Assembly (NCBI GenBank): GCA_963837775.1
Contig: CAWIOX010000030.1
Coordinates: 124,001-188,000 of the forward strand
Direction of reading: 5' to 3'
Length of the DNA stretch: 64,000 bases
Source: CAWIOX01 sp963837775
GTDB lineage: Bacteria > Pseudomonadota > Gammaproteobacteria > Burkholderiales > Burkholderiaceae_D
The notes beneath the pieces were generated by a model. The model made no database searches. It worked only from the letters and a program-made list of their open reading frames with translations, and had not been told where the DNA came from. Positions 43,352-53,921 of this stretch are shown piece by piece (the first letter of the stretch is position 1; each line of letters begins with the position of its first letter). The translations under genes and the position numbers were made by a program.

Positions 43352-44482
43352 CTAATTGCCGTCCGAACGGGATACATTGCGGCGGTCGCGTGCATTGCCC
43401 CAATCCTGGGTCGCCAGTTCAGATACGTGCAGCATTGCGCCGCTGCGGTCCACGCTGTAATCCTTGAAGACGATCTTCTCATCCAGCTGCACGTCCGGCG
43501 CAATCCGCGTGTATTCAAACAGCACGCTGCGCACCACCTGCGCACCTGCGCATATGTGGCTGCCATGCCCGATCCAGGTCGGGCCGATGATCTTGCAACC
43601 GGCCTCGATATGGCTGCCCGCACCGATATACACCGGCCCTTCCATGACCGTTCCCTCCCAGTCGATGCGCGTATTGAGCCCAGTCCAGATCCCATCATCA
43701 ATCTGTATCCCGGGAATGCTCATCTGTGCCAGGCCGCCCATCATCACGCTTTGCGATACCGACCAGTAGTCCTTCATGCTGCCGATATCGATCCAGTTGA
43801 ATTTGCGGTTCTGCGCATAAAACGGGATGCCTTTTTCCACCAGCAAGGGAAACAGCTCGGAACCGATATCGAACACCGTGTCAGGTGGAATCAGATCCAC
43901 CACTTCCGGCTCGAAGATATAAATGCCGGTGCTGACACAGTTGGACAATGCCTGATCCTGCTGCGGTTTTTCCTGGAAAGATTGAATCCGGCCGTCCTGA
44001 TCCGACACCACCACGCCATAATCGGACACCTTGTCCCACGGCACTTCCTTGGTAATGATGCTGGCCAGCGCGCCCTTGCGCTTGTGTTCGAACAGGGCGG
44101 ACTGAATGTCGAGATCAATCACCGCATCGCCGCACAAGACTATCGTGGTCTCGTCAAAGAAGCCGCCAAATTCCTGAATCTTCTTCATCCCGCCCGCAGA
44201 GCCCAGCGGTTGCGGCACCACATCGCCAGCGTCGTTGGTATAACCCTCGAAGGAATAGCCGATCTGCACCCCGAACTGATGTCCGTCGCCGAAGTATTCT
44301 TCAATTTTTTCGTGCAGGTAACTGACATTGACCATGATCTCGCGCACGCCGTATTTGGCGAGATGCTCAATCAGATACGCCATCACCGGCTTGCCGAGGA
44401 TGGGGATCATCGGCTTGGGCAGATCGTAGGTCAGCGGCCGGACACGGGTTCCTTTACCCGCTGCGAGAATCATGGCTTTCAT
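43352..44482 (-). CDS. Sugar-phosphate nucleotidyltransferase with left-handed beta-helix
   Basis: This 376-residue enzyme begins MKAMILAAGKGTRVRPLTYD, the nucleotide-binding signature of NDP-sugar pyrophosphorylases, and KPMIPILGKPVMAYLIEHLA follows. The C-terminal half (about residues 250-360) has hexapeptide repeats typical of an LbH domain (GPVYIGAGSHIEAGCKIIGP, WIGHGSHICAG). It is closest to mannose-1-phosphate guanylyltransferase-like proteins; the exact sugar is uncertain. It lies next to the giant glucan synthase gene on the same strand, about 190 bp away, so a shared role in surface glycans is possible. Confidence 0.9.
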   Translation of the reverse strand: MKAMILAAGKGTRVRPLTYDLPKPMIPILGKPVMAYLIEHLAKYGVREIMVNVSYLHEKIEEYFGDGHQFGVQIGYSFEGYTNDAGDVVPQPLGSAGGMKKIQEFGGFFDETTIVLCGDAVIDLDIQSALFEHKRKGALASIITKEVPWDKVSDYGVVVSDQDGRIQSFQEKPQQDQALSNCVSTGIYIFEPEVVDLIPPDTVFDIGSELFPLLVEKGIPFYAQNRKFNWIDIGSMKDYWSVSQSVMMGGLAQMSIPGIQIDDGIWTGLNTRIDWEGTVMEGPVYIGAGSHIEAGCKIIGPTWIGHGSHICAGAQVVRSVLFEYTRIAPDVQLDEKIVFKDYSVDRSGAMLHVSELATQDWGNARDRRNVSRSDGN

Positions 44483-44676
44483 AATTTTCTTTGCAAAAAT
44501 GGGTTGATGGGGCAGCTGAATGTGAATCAACTTCCAATTATTTCAAGTTCAATTGCGATCTGGGGCTGCGCTGACGCTACGTCGAAAAATTCCGACGGAA
44601 AGCGGGGCGCTGATCTCTGGAAAAAATCACGCACCGGAAAATCGCCTGCTGGTTCAGGGTTGCCATGAGCAGGCTA

Positions 44677-47600
44677 TCAAAATTGGGGTGGCGTCAACAC
44701 CCGTATCGCCACCGTATGCTCCTGCTTGTCATCAAGCAGCGGAATCGTCCCGTCCATCTGTTCAACGCCATCCAGCTCCACCTTGCCGGTCGCACCATCG
44801 GCACTGCTTTGCGTCACCACAATCCTGTACATCGTGTCGCGATATCGATAATTCAATCGGTAGCTACTCCAGTCATCCGGCAGGCAAGGCGTGACAATCA
44901 GCCTGTCGCCTTCCAGCTTCAAGCCCAGCAGCGATTCCACAATCAAGCGGTACATCCATCCCGACGATCCGGTATACCAGGTCCAGCCGCCGCGGCCGAC
45001 GTGCGGCGCTACCGCATACACGTCGGCCGCGACGACATACGGTTCGACCTTGTAAGTGGCGATATCCCTGGCCGTCTTGCCATGGTTGACGGGGTTGATC
45101 ATCTGCAGCAATTCCCACGCGCGCTGGTTGTCGCCCATCCTGGCAAAGGCCATCGCGGTCCAGATCGCCGCATGCGTGTACTGCCCGCCGTTTTCGCGTA
45201 CGCCCGGGACATAGCCGCGGATATAACCGGGATTCTGATCGGATTTGTCGAACGGGGGATCAAGCAACTGGATGATCTTGTCTGCCCGCCGCACCAGCCG
45301 GCGGTCGACCGCCTGCATCGCCATCCGTGAACGCTTCGGATCGCCGGCGCCGGACAGTACCGACCAGCTTTGCGAAATCGAATCGATCTGGCATTCGACG
45401 TTTTGTGCCGAGCCAAGCGCTGTCCCGTCATCGAAATACGCACGCCGATACCATTCGCCATCCCAGCCGTTTTTCTCGATGTTTTGACGTAGCTGGGCCG
45501 CTTCGGCATGGCAACGATCGGAGAAAGCCTGGTCGTGGTGGATCGTGGCCACTTCAGCAAAACGCATCAGCACTTCATACAGGAAGAAGCTGAGCCAGAC
45601 GCTTTCGCCTTTGCCGTGCTCGCCCACCTTGTCCATGCCGTCGTTCCAGTCGCAGGAGCCGATCAGCGACAGACCATGCACGCCGAATTTCAATCCTCTT
45701 TCAATCGCACGCACGCAATGCCCATACAGCGTCGCGCTCTGCGCCGAACGGCCCGGCAGGTCGTAGTAGGAATCTTCATCCTGATTGACCGGGCGGCCTT
45801 CGATGAAGTGCACCGTCTCATCCAGTACGCCGCTATCGCCGGTGCTGATCACATAACGATGGAGCGCAAGCGGCAGCCACAGGTAATCATCGGAACAGTG
45901 GGTGCGGACACCGCGGTCTGTCGGCGGATGCCACCAGTGTTGTGCATCGCCTTCGTTGAACTGATGGGCCGCGCACAGCAGCAGATGGTCGCGCATCAGT
46001 TTCGGCTCGCTGTGCACCAATGCCATGGTGTCCTGCAACTGGTCGCGGAAGCCGAATGCGCCGCCGGACTGGTAATAACCGCTGCGCGCCCACAGGCGGC
46101 AGGCAATGGTCTGGTACATCAGCCAGCCGTTGGCGAGGACATCGAGCGACGGGTCCGGTGTCTCGATCTGCACCGCGCCCAGCGTATGCGTCCAGTAGGC
46201 GTGCACGGCTTGCAGCGCATTCTGCGCGGCAGCCGAGCCGCGGTAACGCTGCACCAGATTGCCGACATCGGTGTGACGGGTATCGGCCATGCCGAGCATG
46301 AACACGATTTCGCGTTGCTGTCCCTGGACCAGCTCGAACTGCACCTGGATCGCAGCACATGGATCGAGGCCGGCGCCGACCTTGCCGGACAGGCGCACAC
46401 GATCCATCGCGACGGGATTTTGCAGCGATCCGTTGCGGCCGATGAATTCATTGCGGTCGCCGCTGATGGTGCGCAATCTGGCATCGACATCGAAGAATGC
46501 AGTGCGCTCGGTGAACTCGGTGTTGTATGGATTGCGCGCAAGCAGTGCGCCGGTTGCCGGATCGGTTTCAGTGATGATGTGCATTGTCGATTTCGGACGC
46601 AGATCGCCGAGTACCCATTCGACATAACCGGTAGCGGACAGCTTGCGTGTCGTGGCTGAATCGTTGCGTATGCGCAATACCGAATATTTGACCGACGCAT
46701 CGACCGCGACATACACGGTCAGCTCGGATGCGATACCGTCTTCGATATGCTCGAACACGCTGTAACCGAAACCATGCCGCGTCACATAGTCGCCCTCGCC
46801 GCGGCGGGGCAATGGTGTCGGGGACCAGTAGAGTCCGGTCTCTTCGTCGCGCAGATAGAATGCTTCGCCGCCGATGTCGCTGACCGGATCATTGGCCCAT
46901 GGCGTCAGGCGGAATTCATGCGCGTTCTCGCCCCAGGAGTACGCTTGCCCGCTTTCGGAAATGACAGTGCCGAACTGCGGATTGGCCATCACATTGACCC
47001 ACGGCGCAGGCGTGACCTGGTCGGCTGAGGTGGTGATCACATATTCTCGTCCATCCGGCGTGAAGCCACCAATGCCGTTCGACAGGATCAGATCCCGCTT
47101 CGCCAGCGTGGCGACCTTGCGTGTCGCGATCGGTTGCTGATTGCGTGTCGGCGCCAGGCGGGGGATGCGCACGTCCCGCAGGTCGCGGCGGTTGATCTGT
47201 TCGGCCAGTGAACCACGGCTGTCAGTCAGGACTACCCGCGCCACCGACTGAATCAGTACCCGGTCTTCATTGGAAATCTGATCGAGCAGCCGCACGAAGA
47301 TGCCGCCCGGGCGATCAATCGCATGGGCGCCGGTGACGGATGAAATCAGCCCCATGATCAGTTCCTGCAAGACTTGTCGGTAGCCGTTATGCTCTTCGTT
47401 CCAGATCACCAGATCGACAGCCAACCCTTTCGAACGCCACAATGCATGCGCCTGCACCAGCTGACGCACCAGCTCGATATTTTCCTGATTCTTGATTTCC
47501 ACCAGCACGATCGGCAGGTCGCCGGAAATCGCGTAGCTCCACAATCCCGATTGTCCGCGGTGATTGCGGATCAGGACACTGGCTTCGGCGCGCAACAGCG

Positions 47601-50600
47601 GATTGACATAAATAACCGAGTTGGCCAGACGCCCGTATAGCTGCGCATCGGCTTCGCTGGCGTTCAGCTGGCGCAGCACGACCTGGCTGTGGGTCCACGA
47701 TAGTTCGACCACGCGGTCTGCCAGATGACGATCCTGGTATTTGTCGATCAGGCCGAGGCAGAGTTCGCGCGATTCGCCGATGCCGGTCACCATGTCGATG
47801 GTGGCCGATTGTTCTGCATCGAGCGTGATCTGATAGCGGATCGCGACGATCGGATCGAGTACCGAACCCTGGTTGCCAGCGAGCGGCGCAGTGCCCTGCA
47901 TCGCCTGCGGCGCAGCCACGGTATTGCCGCGGCCGATGAATTGCATGCGGTCGGTTTCATATGATATTGCGCCGATGTCGGCGCCGTGCACCGCCATCAG
48001 ATGGAACATCCATGGCATTTTCTCATTCATTGAACGCGGGCGGCGGGTGCACAGGATGGCGCGGCACCGATCGATGATTTCCGTCTGGACGAACAGGTTG
48101 GAAAATGCCGGATGCATCGCATCGGCGGCTGCCGGTGCCAGCACCACTTCCGCATAACTGGTGATGTCAATGGTTCTGCGCGAACGAGATCGATTGACGA
48201 TGCGGGTGCGGCGCAGTTCGATATCGTCCTCCGGCGACACGACGATTTCAGTGTGCATGTCGAAGTTGTTGTCGCTGCGGCGGAATTCGGCGCGGCCTTC
48301 GGAGAAGATCACTTCATAACTCTGCGGCTGCGGCGGTGTCTGAGTCGGCTGGAATGCGGTCGACCAGAAACTGCCGTCTTCCAGGTCGCGCACATAGCAG
48401 AACGTGCCCCAGTTATCGCGCGTGCTGTCTTCGCGCCAGCGGGTAATCGACAGATCGTTCCAGCGGCTGTAACTGCCGCCGCCGCTGGTGACCATCACAT
48501 GGTAACGGCCATTGGAAAGCAGTTGCACTTCCGGCGTGCGGGGATCCGCACGCTTGAGTACTCGCATCTGCATTTCCTGGTCGCTCGTTGCGCTGCGGAT
48601 GTCGGCCAGCTCGGTTGTATTCGAATAGTTCGCGGAGGCTTTCGGCACGCGCTCATGCAGCAGCGACATCGTTGCCTGGAACAGGGGATCGGATTCGAAA
48701 CGCTTTTGCAACGGACGGTCGAGCAACAAATACGCCAGCGACAGTAAACCCATGCCCTGATGATGCGCCATGAACGAGCGAATCATGGCATTGGTCTGGC
48801 CGCGCGGCAGGCGCGACGGTGTGTAATCGATTGCTTCATAGAATCCGAACTTCCCTTCGAATCCTTCGGCAGACAATTGCTGCAGGTTGGCACATGCCGC
48901 TTCCGGCGCCACCATCAATGCCATCATCGATGCATACGGTGCGATCACCAGATCATCGCCGAGGCCGCGCTTGAAGCCGAGGCCCGGCACGCCGAATGCG
49001 CGGTACTGATAATTCAGGCTGGCATCGAAGGTGTTGTAGCCTGATTCCGAAATGCCCCACGGCACACCGCGTTGGTTGCCGTATTCGATCTGCCGTTTCA
49101 CTGCGGAACGATAGGTCTGGTCGAGCAGGGTGTTCGAAAATGTCGGCATCACCAGCAGCGGCATCAGGTATTCGAACATCGATCCGCTCCACGACAACAG
49201 GATCGGCTCTCCACCGGCAATGGTGAGCTGGCGTCCGAGTGCGAACCAGCTTTCCTGCGGCAGGTGCCCCTGTGCGATGGCGACGAAAGTGGCCAGTCTT
49301 GCTTCGGATGCCAGCAGGTCGTAGTGACTGGCATCCAGGCGCCGTTCGGTGACGTTGTAACCGATCGCCAGCAGGTGCGTGGCAGGGTTGTACAGGAAGT
49401 CATATTTCATCTGCGCGAACTCGGCAGATTGCTGCGCGAGCTGCTCGATCCGCAGCATGCGTTCGACGGCGCGGCAACTCCCTTCCAGCACCAGTTGGTT
49501 GAGGGCGGACACACGTTGCGCATCTCTCGGATCGATGTGCTGGTTAAGCCGCTGTTCAAGCATCGGTTCCAGATTGGTATGGAGTTGCGCCAGCTGTTGC
49601 AGCGTGGGATTCTCGTCCAGTGCGGGGAAGTCGGCGATCCATGCAGCAGCGTCGGACTTATGTGTCCATGGCGCCAGGAAGTTGAGTTCATTCAACGCTG
49701 CACGGCACTGGTTTGCCAATGCGCGTGCCCAATCGTTGAGCGGTGTGTCAGGAGTGTTGGGTATGACTTCTAGGTCGGCAGCAAAGTTCGCAGTGTAGTG
49801 GGTCAGCCTCTCCAGACAAGCGTGTGCCACCGTCAATGTGCCCGGCGCAGCCTGGCAGGCGGACTCGAGGTCTTGCTCGAACTGGATCAATTTCGCCAGC
49901 GGTGCGCCGCCTGCAGTGTCGCGCAGGATTTCATAGGTATCGCGGATGCCCGAGAACACGCGGCAGTTGAGGATCGGTGTATGGAGCAATCCGGTCAGGC
50001 CGGGACGCAGCGTGAGCAAGTGACCGGCAAGGTTGCCGCTGTCCACCGCCGATACGTACATCGGGTGCAGCGGCGTCAGGTTTTGGGTGTCGTACCAGTT
50101 GTAAAAATGCCCCTGATAACGCTCCAGCCCGGCCAAGGTCCGCAAGGTGTTTTTGGAGCGTTCGATCAATTGTCCGGCAGGGATGTAGCCAAAGTCATAC
50201 GCGGCAAGATTGGCAAGCAGTGACAGACCGATGTTCGTGGGCGACGTGCGGTGCGCAACCACGGCGACCGGATGTTCCTGCACATTGTCGGGCGGCAGCC
50301 AGTTGTCTTCCGGACCGACGTAGGTTTCGAAAAATAGCCAAGTCTTGCGCGACAGCAGCCTCAGGAACAGCGTCTGTTCATCGGACAGATGCGCGGCGCG
50401 GCGTGCGATCGGCTGGCTGATCCAGTAAGCGATGACGGGGGATGCCAGCCACAGCAGCAGGAACGGTGCAGCCGCACCCATTGCAACCGGATTGTTCGCG
50501 CTCAGCCCGGCAGCGGTCGCGAGCGCAACCCCCGGCGCGATCCACATTGATCGATAGGCGGAATACAGTCCGGAGTCATTGTTCGACTGGCGATTCACCT

Positions 50601-53457
50601 CGCTTGAAGGATTCCATTCCAGTAGTTTTCTGTGCGAAATCAGTACCCGCCATTGGGTTCGGATGATTGCGCCAAGGTTGGACCAGGCTTCATATGGCAG
50701 GAAAATCAGTGTCAGCCCAGCATGGAAGAAGTGTTGGGTAGTCGCTTGCAGTAATGCGGAAAAATGCTGATGGAACAGTACATCGTCCGGCTTGCGCGCG
50801 AGGTTCAGGATGAATGTGCAGACCGATGGAATCAGCACGATGCCGAGCACCGCACAACTCCAGAACCAGGCTGACGGCAAGGTTGACGACAAGGCGCCCC
50901 AGCCTGTCAGCAATAATGTCGTCAGTGCAAACGGCACGAGGCTGCGACGCAGATTGTCGAACAGCTTCCAGCGTGACAATGCCGATAGCGGATTGCGATG
51001 GCGACGGACCTTGCCGGTCGAGGCATCGCGTGCGCCAGGTACGGTCGGCAACAGCCATGAGGCGATCTGCCAATCGCCGCGTATCCAGCGATGGCGGCGG
51101 CTGATGTCGGCGCTATAGCGGGATGGGTACTCTTCATAAAGTTGCACATCGCTCAACAGGCCGGCACGTGCATAACATCCTTCGAGCAGGTCATGGCTGA
51201 GGATGCGGTTTTCAGGCATGCGGCCGTTCAACGCCTGTTCGAATGCGTCGACATCGTAGATGCCTTTGCCAATAAAAGAACCTTCGCCGAATATATCCTG
51301 ATAGACATCGGACACAGTGCGGGTGTACGGATCGATGCCTGTTTCTCCGCCGCACAGCAGTTCATAGCGCGATGCCTCTGCGCAGGGCAGGCTGACCGCC
51401 ACCCGCGGTTGCAGGATGCCGTAGCCTTCGCAGACGCGCTGCCGTTGTTCGTCGTACCGCGCGCGGTTCAGAGGATGGGCCATCGTGGCCACGAATTTGC
51501 GTGCAGCGTCGCGTGGCAATTGTGTATCGGTGTCAAGCGTGATCACATACCTGACATTGCTCAGGCCGTCGGTGTCGCCTACGATCAGCGCAAACATCCC
51601 GGCCGTGCCGCCGCGCAAGAAGGCATTGAGGTCGGCCAGCTTGCCGCGCTTGCGTTCGTAACCCATCCAGATTTTTTCTTGCGCGTTCCAGCGCCGCGGA
51701 CGATGCAGCAGCAGAAAATAATCACCGTCGACGTGGGGATATTTCTCGTTCAGCTCGTCAATGTTTTTTTTTGCACTTTCCAGCAGGGTTGCATCGGCCG
51801 GCATCGTTTCTGTTTTTGCATCGCCGAAATCGGTCAGCAGGCAAAACCGCAGATTAACGTCGCGGTTGGCGAGAAAGCGGACCTCGAGCGCCTCGCTCAG
51901 ACTGTCGATATTCTGCTTCGTGAACAGCATCGTCGGCACGACCACGAGCGTGTGCGATTCGGACGGAATGCCATCGGAAAAATCCATGCGCGGAAGCGGA
52001 CGGGGGATGGCGATCAAGGTGGCAAGCCAGTTGACCAGCGACAGCGCAAGCTGGCTGGAAGCGAGCAGTGTGATCATTGCGACCAGTGCAAGCAGCCATT
52101 CATCCACGCCATCGGCATAGGCTTTGGCAACGATGGCGCCAGTGGCGGCCACAGTCAGCAACAGTATGCTGCCAAGATAGACGCCTAGCGGCGAGCCTCT
52201 GCCGGCGCGCTGCAGTGTTTCCAGTAGCGGCAGCTGGAAAGCTGCCGATCGCTCCAATTCCGGCAGGCCATTGCCGATCAGGTAATACCCCACATGCGCG
52301 GTGCGGTCTTCGGCGCCGGCCCGTGGCGCGTTGTCGGCGGCGAAGCGGATTGCGTTGTCGGCGACTTCAACTTCGGACAAACTGCTGTGCCTGGCGATTT
52401 TTTCCACCACATGCCGATAGTGATCACGCGTCGCGAAATCCATGCGGACGTATACGTCGGCCGGATCCTTGCGCAAAGCGTGGTCGACCACGCTCATGTT
52501 TTCGACAAATTCGCGCCAGTCCATTGCACTGAGAAAACGCAGGCTGCCGATACTATTGCTGATCGAAACCTGGTCGGCGGCTTGCTGTTGCGATTCGAAC
52601 TGGACCAGGTGTTCGATGGTTTGGCCAGACTCTGCCAGTCGTTGCGACAGCCAGGTCAGTGGCAGCGTCAGTGCCGGACCTTGCCCTTGCAGGCGCCGCA
52701 CCAGTTCGGCCACGAATGAACTGTCCATCGGCGGATTGGAACGGGCCATGTCGGCGACTTGCAGGATCAGGTTGCTTGGATCATTTTCGGCGGTCTCTGC
52801 CATGCCGTCGGCCCACGAATCGGCCAGGTCGCGGTTGAAGCAGGTGATTGCCAGACGGGCGGCGGCGCGCCGCAGGTTTTCGATCAGCGCGAGGCGCAGC
52901 ATGATCGGGATTGCCCACAGTTCTCCTAGCTTCAGTGTCGTGACTTGCTGATAGGCGGTCACAAAGCGGCTCAGGCCTTCGGGATCGACGCGGCCATCGC
53001 CGTGTGAAATGGTTTCCAGTGCGATGTCATATACGCGCGGCCTGCCGGCGGAGGTGCCGTGCAGTAAGCGAGGCAATTCCTTGCTGTAATTTTTTGGAAG
53101 ATGCCGCTTGGCGGTGCGGATCTGTTCTTCGATCAAATAGAAATTATCGAGCAGCCACTCTGCTGCAGGCGTCACTTGCCGCCCTGCCTTGATTGCCTCG
53201 GTCAGCTGGTTGCAGGCATCGATGATGACGTTTTCATTATCGGCCAGGCGCGCTAGCAACTGGTCGCCTCCGCGGCCGGTTCCGAGTTTGTGGGCATGGG
53301 CCAGGATGCTTCCATGTTGCTCCATCTGCAAGGCGCTGAATAATTCTGCGCGCAGCGGCAAGCCGTCATCCGTTTGCCGGTCGGGAATGCTGCTGGCCAG
53401 CAAGGCTTTTTTGAAACCACGTAAATTATCGAGCAGGGATTTGCGGTCTGGTTTCAA
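44677..53457 (-). CDS. ndvB: Cyclic beta-1,2-glucan synthase (NdvB/ChvB-like)
   Basis: This 2926-residue inner-membrane enzyme has one intact frame. After an N-terminal region come two membrane helices (about residues 415-475), then a GT84 glycosyltransferase domain with the DTDTQLPRD motif (about 640) and RRHRWIRGDWQ (about 789), further helices (about 840-1060), a glycoamylase-like domain (GISESGYNTF about 1469), carbohydrate-binding parts and a C-terminal GH94-type phosphorylase domain (GGAFGFRDQLQDTM about 2472, SCDWNDGMDKVG about 2606). This order matches cyclic glucan synthases that initiate, elongate and close periplasmic osmoregulated glucans. The TTG start has AAAGG upstream. No ndvA exporter is adjacent. 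Confidence 0.92.
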   Translation of the reverse strand: MKPDRKSLLDNLRGFKKALLASSIPDRQTDDGLPLRAELFSALQMEQHGSILAHAHKLGTGRGGDQLLARLADNENVIIDACNQLTEAIKAGRQVTPAAEWLLDNFYLIEEQIRTAKRHLPKNYSKELPRLLHGTSAGRPRVYDIALETISHGDGRVDPEGLSRFVTAYQQVTTLKLGELWAIPIMLRLALIENLRRAAARLAITCFNRDLADSWADGMAETAENDPSNLILQVADMARSNPPMDSSFVAELVRRLQGQGPALTLPLTWLSQRLAESGQTIEHLVQFESQQQAADQVSISNSIGSLRFLSAMDWREFVENMSVVDHALRKDPADVYVRMDFATRDHYRHVVEKIARHSSLSEVEVADNAIRFAADNAPRAGAEDRTAHVGYYLIGNGLPELERSAAFQLPLLETLQRAGRGSPLGVYLGSILLLTVAATGAIVAKAYADGVDEWLLALVAMITLLASSQLALSLVNWLATLIAIPRPLPRMDFSDGIPSESHTLVVVPTMLFTKQNIDSLSEALEVRFLANRDVNLRFCLLTDFGDAKTETMPADATLLESAKKNIDELNEKYPHVDGDYFLLLHRPRRWNAQEKIWMGYERKRGKLADLNAFLRGGTAGMFALIVGDTDGLSNVRYVITLDTDTQLPRDAARKFVATMAHPLNRARYDEQRQRVCEGYGILQPRVAVSLPCAEASRYELLCGGETGIDPYTRTVSDVYQDIFGEGSFIGKGIYDVDAFEQALNGRMPENRILSHDLLEGCYARAGLLSDVQLYEEYPSRYSADISRRHRWIRGDWQIASWLLPTVPGARDASTGKVRRHRNPLSALSRWKLFDNLRRSLVPFALTTLLLTGWGALSSTLPSAWFWSCAVLGIVLIPSVCTFILNLARKPDDVLFHQHFSALLQATTQHFFHAGLTLIFLPYEAWSNLGAIIRTQWRVLISHRKLLEWNPSSEVNRQSNNDSGLYSAYRSMWIAPGVALATAAGLSANNPVAMGAAAPFLLLWLASPVIAYWISQPIARRAAHLSDEQTLFLRLLSRKTWLFFETYVGPEDNWLPPDNVQEHPVAVVAHRTSPTNIGLSLLANLAAYDFGYIPAGQLIERSKNTLRTLAGLERYQGHFYNWYDTQNLTPLHPMYVSAVDSGNLAGHLLTLRPGLTGLLHTPILNCRVFSGIRDTYEILRDTAGGAPLAKLIQFEQDLESACQAAPGTLTVAHACLERLTHYTANFAADLEVIPNTPDTPLNDWARALANQCRAALNELNFLAPWTHKSDAAAWIADFPALDENPTLQQLAQLHTNLEPMLEQRLNQHIDPRDAQRVSALNQLVLEGSCRAVERMLRIEQLAQQSAEFAQMKYDFLYNPATHLLAIGYNVTERRLDASHYDLLASEARLATFVAIAQGHLPQESWFALGRQLTIAGGEPILLSWSGSMFEYLMPLLVMPTFSNTLLDQTYRSAVKRQIEYGNQRGVPWGISESGYNTFDASLNYQYRAFGVPGLGFKRGLGDDLVIAPYASMMALMVAPEAACANLQQLSAEGFEGKFGFYEAIDYTPSRLPRGQTNAMIRSFMAHHQGMGLLSLAYLLLDRPLQKRFESDPLFQATMSLLHERVPKASANYSNTTELADIRSATSDQEMQMRVLKRADPRTPEVQLLSNGRYHVMVTSGGGSYSRWNDLSITRWREDSTRDNWGTFCYVRDLEDGSFWSTAFQPTQTPPQPQSYEVIFSEGRAEFRRSDNNFDMHTEIVVSPEDDIELRRTRIVNRSRSRRTIDITSYAEVVLAPAAADAMHPAFSNLFVQTEIIDRCRAILCTRRPRSMNEKMPWMFHLMAVHGADIGAISYETDRMQFIGRGNTVAAPQAMQGTAPLAGNQGSVLDPIVAIRYQITLDAEQSATIDMVTGIGESRELCLGLIDKYQDRHLADRVVELSWTHSQVVLRQLNASEADAQLYGRLANSVIYVNPLLRAEASVLIRNHRGQSGLWSYAISGDLPIVLVEIKNQENIELVRQLVQAHALWRSKGLAVDLVIWNEEHNGYRQVLQELIMGLISSVTGAHAIDRPGGIFVRLLDQISNEDRVLIQSVARVVLTDSRGSLAEQINRRDLRDVRIPRLAPTRNQQPIATRKVATLAKRDLILSNGIGGFTPDGREYVITTSADQVTPAPWVNVMANPQFGTVISESGQAYSWGENAHEFRLTPWANDPVSDIGGEAFYLRDEETGLYWSPTPLPRRGEGDYVTRHGFGYSVFEHIEDGIASELTVYVAVDASVKYSVLRIRNDSATTRKLSATGYVEWVLGDLRPKSTMHIITETDPATGALLARNPYNTEFTERTAFFDVDARLRTISGDRNEFIGRNGSLQNPVAMDRVRLSGKVGAGLDPCAAIQVQFELVQGQQREIVFMLGMADTRHTDVGNLVQRYRGSAAAQNALQAVHAYWTHTLGAVQIETPDPSLDVLANGWLMYQTIACRLWARSGYYQSGGAFGFRDQLQDTMALVHSEPKLMRDHLLLCAAHQFNEGDAQHWWHPPTDRGVRTHCSDDYLWLPLALHRYVISTGDSGVLDETVHFIEGRPVNQDEDSYYDLPGRSAQSATLYGHCVRAIERGLKFGVHGLSLIGSCDWNDGMDKVGEHGKGESVWLSFFLYEVLMRFAEVATIHHDQAFSDRCHAEAAQLRQNIEKNGWDGEWYRRAYFDDGTALGSAQNVECQIDSISQSWSVLSGAGDPKRSRMAMQAVDRRLVRRADKIIQLLDPPFDKSDQNPGYIRGYVPGVRENGGQYTHAAIWTAMAFARMGDNQRAWELLQMINPVNHGKTARDIATYKVEPYVVAADVYAVAPHVGRGGWTWYTGSSGWMYRLIVESLLGLKLEGDRLIVTPCLPDDWSSYRLNYRYRDTMYRIVVTQSSADGATGKVELDGVEQMDGTIPLLDDKQEHTVAIRVLTPPQF

Positions 53458-53921
53458 TTGTGACCTTTCTTTCTATTCAACCAATCCGAATGGCCTGGAT
53501 CGTTGAGGGCGCGGCGCGTTATCGGCGATCCGATTTTTGTGCGAACGGGTATCGATAACCGGATTGCATTGACCCAGTAAAAGATACCGAATTTCATCTT
53601 TTGCAACGAGCTTGAATTGGATGTTTGATGTTACCGCAGGGGGGCTGGATTAGATTGTGCGGTACCGTACATAGGGAAAATTGTGGCGCACTCTATCCGA
53701 TGCGGCCTATTTTTCAGGCTGGCTTGCTCTTTTGAGTTCAGGACGGCGCACGCACGATTGCCAGCGCCATGGCACGAGCGCCCTGTTTGCCCGCTCGACA
53801 TCGCCGTTGATAATGGTAATTATTTGATGGCTGCACAGAATAGCGCGCCGGAAGAAATACAGCGACGGGTATGCCGACAGCGCCGGCATACCCGTGGTGA
53901 AACGCTTGCTTTTGTGACTTC
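53458..53921. other. Gap between ndvB-like and htpG genes, with hairpin
   Basis: This 460-bp gap contains no gene that I can support. A strong hairpin lies at 53865-53895 (ACGGGTATGCCG paired with CGGCATACCCGT, 7-nt loop), 27 bp beyond the htpG stop on the minus strand, likely its terminator although T-rich only in a loose sense. Upstream of the glucan synthase no clear promoter is seen. Confidence 0.6.
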
